Below are positions 20,361-29,204 of a stretch of 36,106 bases of DNA, in pieces. Source of the stretch: Bremia lactucae (Eukaryota; Oomycota; Peronosporomycetes; Peronosporales; Peronosporaceae); contig NC_090613.1 in NCBI RefSeq assembly GCF_004359215.1, positions 572,603-608,708 on the forward strand, read 5' to 3'. The position numbers and the translations under genes are program-made. The notes under the pieces were generated by a model. It ran no database searches, was not told where the DNA came from, and saw nothing but the letters and a program-made list of their open reading frames with translations. The stretch's first letter is position 1. Every line of letters begins with the position of its first letter.

Positions 20361-20889
20361 AGACAAAAAGAATATGCGGACCGAAATGGTCGCAAAAATA
20401 ATGAACGCTGTAGAGTGGGTGAGTAAGTACTATTAAGTACTGCTACCCTACCTAAAAATGATTTTGTGTACTATCTGGAGGTACTACGAAGTTGCTGCCG
20501 CGTTTCATTGGGCCCTTTGCGGTGGTAGAAGAGGTTGTAGACCTAACTTATAGGCTCACCCTTCCCGCGTATATAAGACGCGCCCCGTATTTTACGTGGG
20601 CCGTCTGAAACGGTATGTAGACCCAAATGAGGTCACATATCCCCATCTGGCTAAGGAGACCTATGGTGACGCCGACTGTGAGTCGAGCGTCGTTCGGGTG
20701 AGGGGGACGGTGAAGGCGAAAAGCTATCAGACCGATCCCTCCCTCCACGAACAGGACTTGGAGAGCGAGGGACATCACGCGAGTAACGCGGATCCCTCAA
20801 CATTATCCTCTCAAAAAGGTCCAACCGAGTCTTCAGGCGTTCATAACCGCCTTCGCTCGGACATCAAAAAGATCCGAGTTCAGTCGTGA
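20361..20889 (+). pseudogene. Integrase C-terminal domain of element B
   Basis: After the foreign insert the integrase resumes as RQKEYADRNGRKNNE, then through frame changes to LPRFIGPFAVVEE-like sequence (about 20495-20540) and YVGRLKRYVDPNEVTYP (about 20599-20650), the conserved end of the Ty3/gypsy integrase C-terminal domain. A polar tail of about 80 residues follows to a stop at 20887-20889. A short duplicated TAAGTACTATTAAGTACT is seen at 20425-20443. Confidence 0.7.
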
Positions 20890-20898
20890 GATTTGACC

Positions 20899-21214
20899 CT
20901 CAAATCCGCAATACGTCGTTCAGCAGCACTTAACGCCTGTGACTGAACGGACGAAGGTAAGGCAGCCGCGATTAGGTGGGCGAGATCGCCGCTCCTATCG
21001 GGCGCCACCGGCACTAATGGATGCGGGTGGGAATCAACGTTTCCTTGTTGGAAGGTTGCTTGCCCACCGCTCCGTGACGCAAGGGTACCAGATCCTCGTC
21101 CAATGGAAAGGTTACCCGAAGAGTTTTGACTCTTGGGAACCGATCGATACCCTACGTATTGATGTGCCCGGCTTGGTTGCTGCCTATGAAAAGGAGCACC
21201 AGCTGAGGCCACTT
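20899..21214 (+). pseudogene. Chromodomain of element B, copy left of gap
   Basis: The plus strand reads GNQRFLVGRLLAHR, then YQILVQWKGYPKSFDSWEP and IDVPGLVAAYEKEH: a complete chromodomain with the aromatic cage-type Y/W positions and the C-terminal helix. Chromodomains at the end of pol direct chromovirus integration. The same sequence is repeated at 21666-21974 on the other side of the gap with few differences; this copy has an extra CTTAACGCCTG near 20928. It is cut by N at 21215, so the two copies may be one chromodomain assembled twice. Confidence 0.8.
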
Positions 21215-21665
21215 NNNNNNNNNNNNNNNNNNNNNNNNNNNNNNNNNNNNNNNNNNNNNNNNNNNNNNNNNNNNNNNNNNNNNNNNNNNNNNNNNNNNNN
21301 NNNNNNNNNNNNNNNNNNNNNNNNNNNNNNNNNNNNNNNNNNNNNNNNNNNNNNNNNNNNNNNNNNNNNNNNNNNNNNNNNNNNNNNNNNNNNNNNNNNN
21401 NNNNNNNNNNNNNNNNNNNNNNNNNNNNNNNNNNNNNNNNNNNNNNNNNNNNNNNNNNNNNNNNNNNNNNNNNNNNNNNNNNNNNNNNNNNNNNNNNNNN
21501 NNNNNNNNNNNNNNNNNNNNNNNNNNNNNNNNNNNNNNNNNNNNNNNNNNNNNNNNNNNNNNNNNNNNNNNNNNNNNNNNNNNNNNNNNNNNNNNNNNNN
21601 NNNNNNNNNNNNNNNNNNNNNNNNNNNNNNNNNNNNNNNNNNNNNNNNNNNNNNNNNNNNNNNNN
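21215..21665. other. Assembly gap (451 N)
   Basis: Unknown bases. Both flanks carry the same roughly 300-bp chromodomain sequence in direct orientation. Confidence 1.
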
Positions 21666-21979
21666 CTCGAGATCCGCAATACGTCGTTCAGCAGCATGCG
21701 ACTGAACGGACGAAGGTAAGGCAGCCGCGATTAGGTGGGCGAGATCGCCGCTCCTATCGGGCGCCACCGGCACTAATGGATGCGGGTGGGAATCAACGCT
21801 TCCTTGTTGGAAGGTTGCTTGCCCACCGCTCCGTGACGCAAGGGTACCAGATCCTCGTCCAATGGAAAGGTTACCCGAAGAGTTTTGACTCTTGGGAACC
21901 GATCGATACCCTACGTATTGATGTGCCCGGCTTGGTTGCTGCCTATGAAAAGGAGCACCAGCTGAGGCCACTTCGCTAG
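21666..21979 (+). pseudogene. Chromodomain of element B, copy right of gap
   Basis: Same chromodomain as at 20899-21214, here running to a natural stop TAG at 21977-21979 after HQLRPLR, so this copy defines the true C-terminus of pol in family 2. The upstream linker reads RDPQYVVQQHATERTKVRQP without the 11-bp insertion of the other copy. Confidence 0.82.
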
Positions 21980-22493
21980 TCTTTAATGGACTAGTAGAAG
22001 TAGCGTTGTGAGAAAAACAGGGGGTACAGTACCACCCATGATTTCTTTCACACGCAAGCGGCCGAAATTAATTCGCTGCGACCGCTGTTTCGCCGCATCG
22101 GAATGCGGATGAATGCGGCGCAGGAATTCCGCCTCGTATTGGTCAAGCGTTTCATTTGAACGCAACACGACCGGGATCGGGAAAATACGCCCAAGCGATT
22201 TTCCCTCAGCCCTATATGATTGCAAGACGCCATAATAATTATGTGCGTCTACAAGAGCGCGCTCTAGCAGCGACGCTCTTGGTCCGTTTAACGAGGCCAT
22301 TTAGATGAAGAGGGCATCTTTGGAATGCCATTCGTCACATAGCCGCGTTCTAAACGACTGGCTTGTGACACCGACTGAGCACGTTCACGTGTCGTCAGCG
22401 GAGCTTTAGGCTCCGAATCCTCTATGTCAGAACCATTATGGATTATGAACTGAGCATTAGGCGTTGTGGTTATACCCAACGGAGAAGCGGCTG

Positions 22494-23108
22494 AGGAGAG
22501 AGGAACTGCGAGCAGCTTTACGCGCCACTATTTCACTCGATCAATCTAGCGCACGTGTTTCCATACACGGCGCCTAAGATGCCACCTTAAAAGGGCCACG
22601 TTGGTGGGTCGTCTGCGAAGACGCCCACTCGCTCTCATTACCTGTCGCTGCGCTTCCCTGCGCAGACGACGGGACATATTTCGTAAATGATGCTGTCTCC
22701 ATTTTGTGAGCCATGAGAGAAGTTTGGATGGGCAATAATGAGCCATCATCCTTCCTCATGAGCTTGTTGTCCGCATCACTACTATGAGGTGACGGCAACG
22801 GTGTCGACTCATTGAAGTCGACAATGAGCGACGGATCAACATCCTCACTTTAAAGTGGGATGGATCCTTTAGCCCTGTTTACGCGACAGCCGCAGTGGCT
22901 GTCAGCGTTCCGACTAAGGCATTAGACGCGGCCGGCGAATTAACGCGGCGCGTGCGCTTAGTGCGAGGTTGCGTGGGCTTCTTCGCAGACGATTCACCAA
23001 CGTGGCCCCTTTTATAAGGCATCTTGGGCGCCGTGTATGGAAACACGTGCGCTAGAGTGACCGAGTGAACTAGCGGCGCGTAAAGCTGCTCGCAGTTTCT
23101 CGCTCCTC
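22494..23108. repeat. Inverted repeat near the 3' end of element B
   Basis: The arms at 22494-22629 and 22972-23108 are reverse complements over about 135 bp with few mismatches, spaced by about 340 bp. The left arm lies inside the opposite-strand ORF, the right arm between that ORF and the LTR. The right arm alone recurs at about 250-389 and 25808-25943. Confidence 0.85.
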
Positions 23109-23140
23109 TTTGACGAATTTAAAAATGTAAATTCGTTCTT

Positions 23141-23154
23141 AAAGAGGGGTATGG
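23141..23154 (+). promoter_or_regulatory. Polypurine tract of element B
   Basis: AAAGAGGGGTATGG directly before LTR2, the expected plus-strand primer; repeated at 25978-25991. Confidence 0.6.
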
Positions 23155-23688
23155 TGTAACGGGCTAAAATTGCCTTAATGTTACACAGTCCCCGTTAAGT
23201 ACACTTGGTGCACTTAAGGGGATGGTCAATTACTGTATAATAGTAATTAGACATAGCACTCGGGTGTGGTGCACATTTGTGATTACCCCTTGTGTATGTG
23301 ATGCACATGGGTGCATTCACATTAGGAGGGATGACGGCTACCGTCATCCGTTACGCGAGGTATCTAGAAAGATGCGCTCGCAATACATAATAAATGTTAT
23401 CTATAGAGATAACATTTTAATATGTAAAAATAGGTATTTGTATTTAATTATATTTAATATAAATCAGTCTGAAAAAGTACTTTCTACTTGGTAAGTGCGC
23501 ACGAGGAGACGGATTACCGCTCCCGTGACGTCACTTAACCAGAGTACTTAGTGTGTTGGGTGAGGTCGCTTGCGCGCCCACCACAACTACCTCACTGCAC
23601 GCAAAAGAAGCAGGTTTAACCGCTTCGTCGCTGTGCTAGGGTGTGTGTCTAAGATGAGCAAGGCCGCATTACGACGTGCCCGCCTACA
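23155..23688 (+). repeat. LTR2, 3' LTR of element B (copy 2)
   Basis: 534 bp, TGTAACGGGC to CCGCCTACA, nearly the same as 25992-26525 and close to 435-967. The base after the LTR begins the CRN-like gene sequence, so the element inserted within that gene. Without the 5' LTR a target-site duplication cannot be checked. Confidence 0.85.
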
Positions 23689-24169
23689 AAATCTATGTTT
23701 CCTTACGAACGAGGAACCACTTGGGAAAATCCAGTTCAATGCTGCAAATCTCAAGAGCCATGCCACCAGTCTGCCACCTCCTGATAGCCAAGTTGTGCCC
23801 AATCGAGTTCATATGCTCGTATGTTATGACAATCGATTGCTTAATCTTCTTCTGTGTTGGTTCCTCATCCATCTCCACTCGACGCTGCACCGGCACTTGA
23901 ATGATGATCGCGTCGTCTTCATCTATTCCAAGCTCTCTCAGAGGTAACGACAACTTAGGAAGATTCTGACCATTGGTATGAGCTGCCCGGTTCGCGAAGT
24001 CGATGCGGGATAAAGCGGTGACATTCTCAGGAAAAAGACGAGAGACTTTTGCAAACACAGCGTCCCGAAATCGAGCAACCTTGGCATTTTCAGCGCAATC
24101 AACGAAGTCGACTGTGCCAACTGTGTTGCCTTGTCCATCGACCTGTTGGAACTACACTTCACGTGACAT
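23689..24169 (-). pseudogene. CRN (Crinkler)-like N-terminal header, copy 1 (pseudogene)
   Basis: Crinklers are modular oomycete proteins whose N-terminal ubiquitin-like header carries the LFLAK-type secretion/translocation motif. Starting with ATG at 24169, the minus strand reads MSREV and then an in-frame TAG at 24154-24152 (codon 6, Trp in the other copy). The rest is open: VDFVDCAENAKVARFRDAVF, FANRAAHTNGQNLPKLSLPL, LGIDEDDAIIIQVP, a basic KKIKQ stretch, and a tail to FPKWFLVRKET. LIVFANRA-type sequence is at the place of LFLAK. The 3' end is cut by LTR2. No variable C-terminal domain remains. Assignment rests on header wording, not on a search. Confidence 0.6.
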
Positions 24170-24515
24170 ATTCGCAGCAAGTTTAATAATGCCTGTCAAA
24201 GGAACACTTGCGAAATAACCTTAAATGAGGTTGAATGCTATCGACGCTTCTAAATTTATGCCTTTATAATCCGGTTTATCTCTTCATTTGAATAAAATCT
24301 TCATGACTTTACTACTATTGATTTTGATAGGCGTGAAGTTGCTCGCATGACATGATAAGTATCAAATTTTTAGTATCATGAAAATAGACGAGTTTTATGA
24401 TGTTAGCATAATTTCGGTGGAATACGACACGTAGGATGCTGGCGTTGACGACTCCGACTGTGATGAGAATAAGCTAAACCAATCCAAGAGCCATCGGCTA
24501 TGACCAGAGGCTTTG
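24170..24515. other. Upstream region of the CRN-like pseudogene, no gene seen
   Basis: About 345 bp between the CRN-like start and LTR1, repeated at 27008-27350. AT-rich; no ORF supported. It should contain the former promoter of the minus-strand gene, but no specific element can be named. LTR1 is inserted after GGCTTTG in both copies. Confidence 0.4.
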
Positions 24516-24959
24516 TGTAACGGAATGTATCGTTACATGAAATTAACACTTAGAGGTTGTTAATCAGTATATTTTCTAATTGGGTAGATAATATTTGGAG
24601 AATATTACTTTACGTGGTAATACTTTAAAAGCTTATCCATTGGTAAATATAGACTATTATATCAACTTTCTCCGCGGTCCAGTCAACGCTGGCCGCGCGC
24701 AAAGAAAAAGACAGATAAGGCTTTTAGTACATGTTTTGTAATAGCTCATAATTAAGTTAGTATTAAGTAGATAGGCAAGAAGAACTTAATTTTATAATTA
24801 CGGTTTTATTTTAACCCTCTTTAAAGCAAGTTTTTTGAAGAGAATAGACTTCCTCTGCACGTACTAGTATACGTGAGGTGACGTGAGGCACCACTCGCAC
24901 TGAGGCAGTGCCAAGTGGACTTGTACTGAAGCAATCGAAGTCGGTAGTGCCCCGTTACA
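24516..24959 (+). repeat. LTR1, 5' LTR (copy 2)
   Basis: 444 bp, TGTAACGGAA to CCCGTTACA, followed by a primer-binding site and a gag start. Closely similar to 27351-27791. It is a 5' LTR by context. Confidence 0.88.
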
Positions 24960-24961
24960 CC

Positions 24962-24979
24962 TGGTAGCACTTTGTAGAC
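24962..24979 (+). promoter_or_regulatory. Primer-binding site
   Basis: TGGTAGCACTTTGTAGAC starts two bases after the LTR end. The TGG start is complementary to a tRNA CCA end, as for minus-strand priming; TGGTAGCA would fit an initiator-Met-like acceptor, but the tRNA cannot be fixed from eight bases. The same site is at 27794. Confidence 0.6.
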
Positions 24980-25009
24980 CGTCCAAGGACCACAGTTCCA
25001 TCATCTAAC

Positions 25010-25556
25010 ATGTACACGTTAGATGATAATGGAAATACGCATCACGTTTCGCGTGATAGCTACTCCTTTTCAAGTGACATATAAAGTAGTGCGGTCGAGC
25101 GAATGAGTTCAACCGTAGGGAACGATGCCATCTTGGCAATGCCTTCCGGTTTGGGCAGAGATGCCATCCATTCAGCCATCGCCAAGTTCATCCAACATGA
25201 ACTTGATGAGATGAAGGAGAAGGTAGCCTTGCTTGAATCAGCAAGGCTCTTAACAGGCAGAACTGTTGAGGTTACAACAGGTACATACCCCTGTACCTGG
25301 GATGACGCACACGCGTCGTCCTGAAACCTTACAGATTGACATCTCTAAGTATAGGGGAGTCGAAGACGACTCCCTCTTAAGATGGTTTGTCGAGTTGGAC
25401 GATGCCATAAGGGCTCGTCAAATCGTCGACGAGCAAATGCAAGTCGCATTTGCTGTGTCAAAATTGGCAGGTCGTGCCGAAACTTGGGCATTGGGCCTTA
25501 AGTTGCGCGGCCCACATGTCTTTGGGTCGCTAGAGGCTTTTAAACCCGCCTCAATT
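25010..25556 (+). pseudogene. gag: gag, N-terminal half, truncated at a 1-base gap
   Basis: ATG at 25010 opens MYTLDDNGNTHHVSRDSYSF, with an in-frame TAA at about 25082-25084 and a frameshift near 25265. The capsid parts ISKYRGVEDDSLLRWFVELD and AGRAETWALGLKLR are readable to the end. It matches gag of element C (27842-28387) closely. The sequence ends at the single N at 25557, where the next contig begins with family 2 sequence, so the gene is cut by the assembly junction and not necessarily in the genome. Confidence 0.8.
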
Positions 25557-25557
25557 N
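25557..25557. other. Single-N assembly junction
   Basis: Left: gag of a family 1 element. Right: sequence starting GTTTGGATGGGCAATAATGC, the same 20 bases that start this window at position 1. Confidence 0.95.
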
Positions 25558-25991
25558 GTTTGGATGGGCAATAATGCCGCATCATCACTCCTCATGAGCT
25601 CGTTGTCCGCATCACTACTATGAGGTGACGGCAACGGTGTCGACTCATTGTAGTCGACAATGAGCGACGGATCAACATCCTCACTGTTAAAGTGGGATGG
25701 ATCCTTTAGCCCTGTTTACGCGACAGCCGCAGTGGCTGTCAGCGTTCCGACTAAGGCATTAGACGCGGCCGGCGAATTAACGCGGCGCGTGCGCTTAGTG
25801 CGAGGTTGCGTGGGCTTCTTCGCAGACGATTCACCAACGTGGCCCCTTTTATAAGGCATCTTGGGCGCCGTGTATGGAAACACGTGCGCTAGAGTGACCG
25901 AGTGAACTAGCGGCGCGTAAAGCTGCTCGCAGTTTCTCGCTCCTCTTTGACGAATTTAAAAATGTAAATTCGTTCTTAAAGAGGGGTATGG

Positions 25992-26525
25992 TGTAACGGG
26001 CTAAAATTGCCTTAATGTTACACAGTCCCCGTTAAGTACACTTGGTGCACTTAAGGGGATGGTCAATTACTGTATAATAGTAATTAGACATAGCACTCGG
26101 GTGTGGTGCACATTTGTGACCAACCCTTGTGTATGTGATGCACATGGGTGCATTCACATTAGGAGGGATGACGGCTACCGTCATCCGTTACGCGAGGTAT
26201 CTAGAAAGATGCGCTCGCAATACATAATAAATGTTATCTATAGAGATAACATTTTAATATGTAAAAATAGGTATTAATATTTAATTATATTTAATATAAA
26301 TCAGTCTGAAAAAGTACTTTCTACTTGGTAAGTGCGCACGAGGAGACGGATTACCGCTCCCGTGACGTCACTTAACCAGAGTACTTAGTGTGTTGGGTGA
26401 GGTCGCTTGCGCGCCCACCACAACTACCTCACTGCACGCAAAAGAAGCAGGTTTAACCGCTTCCTCGCTGTGCTAGGGTGTGTGTCTAAGATGAGCAAGG
26501 CCGCATTACGACGTGCCCGCCTACA
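25992..26525 (+). repeat. LTR2 (copy 3)
   Basis: 534 bp, TGTAACGGGC to CCGCCTACA, preceded by the polypurine tract at 25978-25991 and followed by the CRN-like gene, as in copy 2. The main difference from copy 2 is a small substitution cluster near 26119-26123 (GACCAACCC for GATTACCCC). Confidence 0.85.
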
Positions 26526-27007
26526 AAATCTATTGTTTCCTTACGAACGAAGAACCACTTGGGAAAATCCGGTTCAATGCTGCAAATCTCAAGATCCATG
26601 CCACCAGTTTGCCACCTCCTGATATCCAAGTTGTGCCCAATCGAGCTCATATGCTCGTATGTTACGACAATCGATTGCTTGATTTTCTTCTGTGCTGGTT
26701 CCTCATGCATCTCCGCTCGACGCTGCGTCGGCACTTGTATGATGATGAGATCGTCCTCATCTATTCCAAGTTCTCTCAAAGGTAACGACAACTTAGGAAG
26801 ATTCTGACCATTGGTATGAGCTGCCCGGTTCGCGAAGACGATGAGGGATAAAGCGGTGACATTCTCAGGAAAAAGACGAGAGACTTTTGCAAACACAGCG
26901 TCCCGAAATCGAGCAACCTTGGCATTTTCAGCGCAATCAACGAAGTCGACTGTGCCAACTAAGTTGCCTTGTCCATCGACCAGTTGGAACCACACTTCAC
27001 GTGACAT
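26486..27007 (-). pseudogene. CRN (Crinkler)-like N-terminal header, copy 2 (truncated, frame intact)
   Basis: ATG at 27007 opens a 173-codon minus-strand frame: MSREVWFQLVDGQGNLVGTV, DFVDCAENAKVARFRDAVF, FANRAAHTNGQNLPKL, LGIDEDDLIIIQVP, KKIKQSIV and EPDFPKWFFVRKETI. This is the layout of the ubiquitin-like header of CRN effectors, which act inside host plant cells. No signal peptide is obvious. The last 14 residues (FVGGHVVMRPCSS) come from LTR2, so the gene is truncated by the element B insertion and lacks any C-terminal effector domain. Unlike copy 1 it has no early stop. Calling it CRN is from header wording only. Confidence 0.6.
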
Positions 27008-27350
27008 ATTCGCAGCAACTTTAAGAATGCCTGTCTAAGGAACACTTGCGAAATAACCTTACATGAGGTTGAATGCTATCGACGCTTCTAAATTTATGCC
27101 TTTTTAATCCGGTTATCTCTCCATTTGAATAAAATCTTCATGACGTTACTACTATTGATTTTGATAGGCGTGAAGTTGCTCGCATGACATGATAAGTATC
27201 AATTTTAAGTATCATGAAAATAGGCGAGTTCTATGATGTTAGCAAATTTCGGTGGAAAACGACACGTAGGATGCTGGCGTTGACGACTCCGACTGCGATG
27301 AGAATAAGCTAAACCAATTCAAGAGCCATCGGCTATGACAAGAGGCTTTG
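27008..27350. other. Upstream region of CRN-like copy 2, no gene seen
   Basis: Second copy of 24170-24515; no supported ORF. LTR1 of element C begins at 27351 after GAGGCTTTG. Confidence 0.4.
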
Positions 27351-27791
27351 TGTAACGGGATGTATCGTTACATGGAATTAACACTTAAAGGTTGTTAATC
27401 AATATATTATCTAAAAGGTAAATAATATTTGGAGAATATTACTTTACATGGTAACACTCTAAAAGCTTATCCATTGGTAGATATATAACATTCTATTAAC
27501 TTTCTCCGCGGTCCAGTCGACGCTGGACCCGCGCAAAGAGAAAGACATATAAGACTTTTAGTACATGTTTTGCATTAGTTTATACTTAAGTCAGTATTAA
27601 GTAGATAGACAAGAAGAACTAAATTATATAAATACAGATTTTATTTAGCCCTGTTTAAAGCAAGTGTTTTGAAGAGTAGACTTCCTCGGCACGTACTAGT
27701 GCACGTGAAGTGACGTGAGGCACCACTCGCACTGAAGCAGTGCCAAGTGGACTTGTTCTGAAGCAGTACAAGTCGGCAGTGCCCCGTTACA
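27351..27791 (+). repeat. LTR1, 5' LTR of element C
   Basis: 441 bp, TGTAACGGGA to CCCGTTACA. The 3' partner at 34539 is clearly diverged from it, which implies an old insertion or recombination between copies. Confidence 0.9.
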
Positions 27792-27793
27792 CC

Positions 27794-27811
27794 TGGTAGC
27801 ACTTTGTAGTC
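27794..27811 (+). promoter_or_regulatory. Primer-binding site of element C
   Basis: TGGTAGCACTTTGTAGTC starts two bases after the 5' LTR; see the same site at 24962. Confidence 0.6.
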
Positions 27812-27841
27812 CGTCCGAGGACCACAGTTCCATCATCTAAC

Positions 27842-28680
27842 ATGTCCATGTTAGATGATAATGGAAATACGCATCACGTTTCGCGTGATAGCTACTCCTT
27901 TCTAAGTGACATAGAAAGGAGTGCAGTTGAACGATTGAGTTCGACCATAGGGAACGATCCCATCTTGGCCATGATGTCCGGTTTAAACAGAGATGCCCTC
28001 CATTCAGCCATCGCCAAGTTCATCCAACAAGAACTTGATGAGATGAAGGAGAATGTAGCCTTGCTGAATCAGCAAGGCTCTCAACAGGCATAACTGTTGA
28101 GTTTACAACCGGTACAGACCCCTGTACCTGGGATGACGCACACGCGTCGTCCCGAAACTTTAAAGATTAACATCTCTAAGTATAGGGGAGTCGAAGAAGA
28201 CTCCCTCTTGAGATGGTTTGTCGAGTTGGACGATGCCATAAGGGTCGTCAAATCGTCGACGAGCACATGCAAGTCGCATTTGCTCAGTCAAATTTGGCAG
28301 GTCGTGCCGAAACTTGGGCATTGGGCCTTAAGTTGCGCGACCCACATGTCTTTGGGTCGCTAGAGGCTTTTAAAACCCGACTCAAACAGACGTTTGAGCC
28401 ACCAAGGGCTGAATTCAGAGCTCGTTCAGAGCTTCTGAAACTCAAGCAAGGCAAGCGTGATATTCACGCATATGCCCAGCACACACGACTCTTAGCAAGT
28501 TGTATTACAAAAAAAACAGTCCATGAACACACATTAATTACGGTGTTCATGCAAGATCTTACGGATGGTACCGTAAAGATCCACCTGTTCCGCTTATACT
28601 GGATACGTTTGAAGAAGCAATATCCGTTGCGGAACAGGAGGACTTTGGCTTGAGACAGACTCAAGCGAGTTCGTCATCGT
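27842..28680 (+). pseudogene. gag: gag capsid region of element C (three frames)
   Basis: ATG at 27842 lies in the stem of a 13-bp palindrome (27832-27859). The first frame (MSMLDDNGNTHHVSRD ... IAKFIQQELDEMKENVALLN) stops at 28091-28093. The capsid continues in the next frames: INISKYRGVEEDSLLRWFVE, then AGRAETWALGLKLRDPHVFG, LKQTFEPPRAEFRARSELLK and KRDIHAYAQHTRLLAS (to 28653). The GRAETWAL block is the conserved capsid helix of Ty3/gypsy gag. A charged, probably coiled N-terminal helix precedes it. At least two indels prevent a single product. Confidence 0.85.
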
Positions 28681-29204
28681 ATCACCCTCCAAGACGACAC
28701 GAGTTAGGAGGTCCAGAACCCATGGACCTCTCTCTTACGTCGAAAGCGAGAAACCTCGCTTTTCGAACAACAAGCGATTGCAGAAATGCAATCGCTGCCA
28801 AAAATTAGGACACTACGCTCATGAGTGTAGTGCCCCACGCCCAGCACCGAAAGGTACTGAGCGTAATTTTGGACCATATGCCGAAAAGGGCAACGGTTGC
28901 GGGTCCGACGTTGTTGCGAAATACGCAACAGCAGGGCGGACCGCCAAAAAACGGTCGAGGTCAGTAGGGGCGCAACGCCCAACTGATCCAGCAAACTCAA
29001 GAGAATTTGCAAATCTTTTGACTAAACTTGCTTCAGACACACAATCACTATGTGTCTCTGCACCTGGTGATGAGGTATCCCTCATCACTTTGAAGTTAAA
29101 AGTGACGAATAATTTGTCACTAAGAGCCCTAGTGGACTGCGGACGTCGAATATCTTTATTCGTCGCCAGTAACTAGAGGGTCGTAGGCTCAAATATGTTG
29201 GGCG
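28681..29204 (+). pseudogene. Nucleocapsid zinc knuckle and protease active-site region of element C
   Basis: At 28787-28828 a complete CX2CX4HX4C knuckle (CNRCQKLGHYAHEC) binds element RNA. The same frame (28778-29176) runs through a basic spacer (RTAKKRSRSVGAQRP), a helix (REFANLLTKLASDTQSL) and KVTNNLSLRALVDCG, where the protease Asp codon is 29135-29137 and the usual Ser/Thr of the triad is Cys. After DCG the frame is damaged (RRISLF) and stops at 29174-29176. From about 29205 the protease is replaced by an unrelated linker piece, so the protease C-terminal half is missing. Confidence 0.8.

Larger units (their letters stand above)
20886..22850 (-). pseudogene. Opposite-strand ORF of element B (unknown function)
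   Basis: I do not recognise this protein. On the minus strand from 22850: DPSLIVDFNESTPLPSPHSS (shared with 1-158 and with DPSLEVDY in element C), a stretch disturbed by the left inverted-repeat arm (22629-22494), NAQFIIHNGSDIEDSEPKAP (22455-22396), then RASLLERALVDAHNYYGVL, LDQYEAEFLRRIHPHSDAA and INFGRLRVKEI (22300-22020). After a frame change it stays open antisense to the chromodomain (SEVASAGAPFHRQQPSRAHQ ... QGNVDSHPHPL ... DLAHLIAAALPSSVQ ... AAERRIADL) and stops at 20888-20886. The assembly gap and several frameshifts break it. Confidence 0.55.
18905..23688 (+). mobile_element. Element B: 5'-truncated family 2 Ty3/gypsy chromovirus
   Basis: Contains RNase H-integrase linker, integrase, chromodomain, opposite-strand ORF, an inverted repeat, polypurine tract (23141-23154) and 3' LTR2 (23155-23688). 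Gag, protease, RT and RNase H are missing; the element begins at a junction with family 1 protease sequence at about 18903. A 196-bp bacterial-like piece interrupts the integrase, and an assembly gap flanked by a direct repeat interrupts the chromodomain region. The LTR ends in a CRN-like gene. Confidence 0.8.
25558..28389 (+). repeat. Second copy of the 2.8-kb block 22722-25556
   Basis: The order (family 2 3' end, LTR2, CRN-like gene, LTR1, gag start) and the sequence are the same as in 22722-25556, with scattered differences. The first about 208 bp agree exactly with window positions 1-208 rather than with 22722 onward; after that the copy follows 22722-25556. This pattern suggests two haplotypes or overlapping contigs placed in tandem, though a real tandem duplication is possible. 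Confidence 0.85.

Noticed and set aside
23570..23947. 125-codon plus-strand ORF and its counterpart at 26513-26785
   Set aside because: Shadow of the minus-strand CRN-like gene; the plus reading has no motif and begins inside LTR2.
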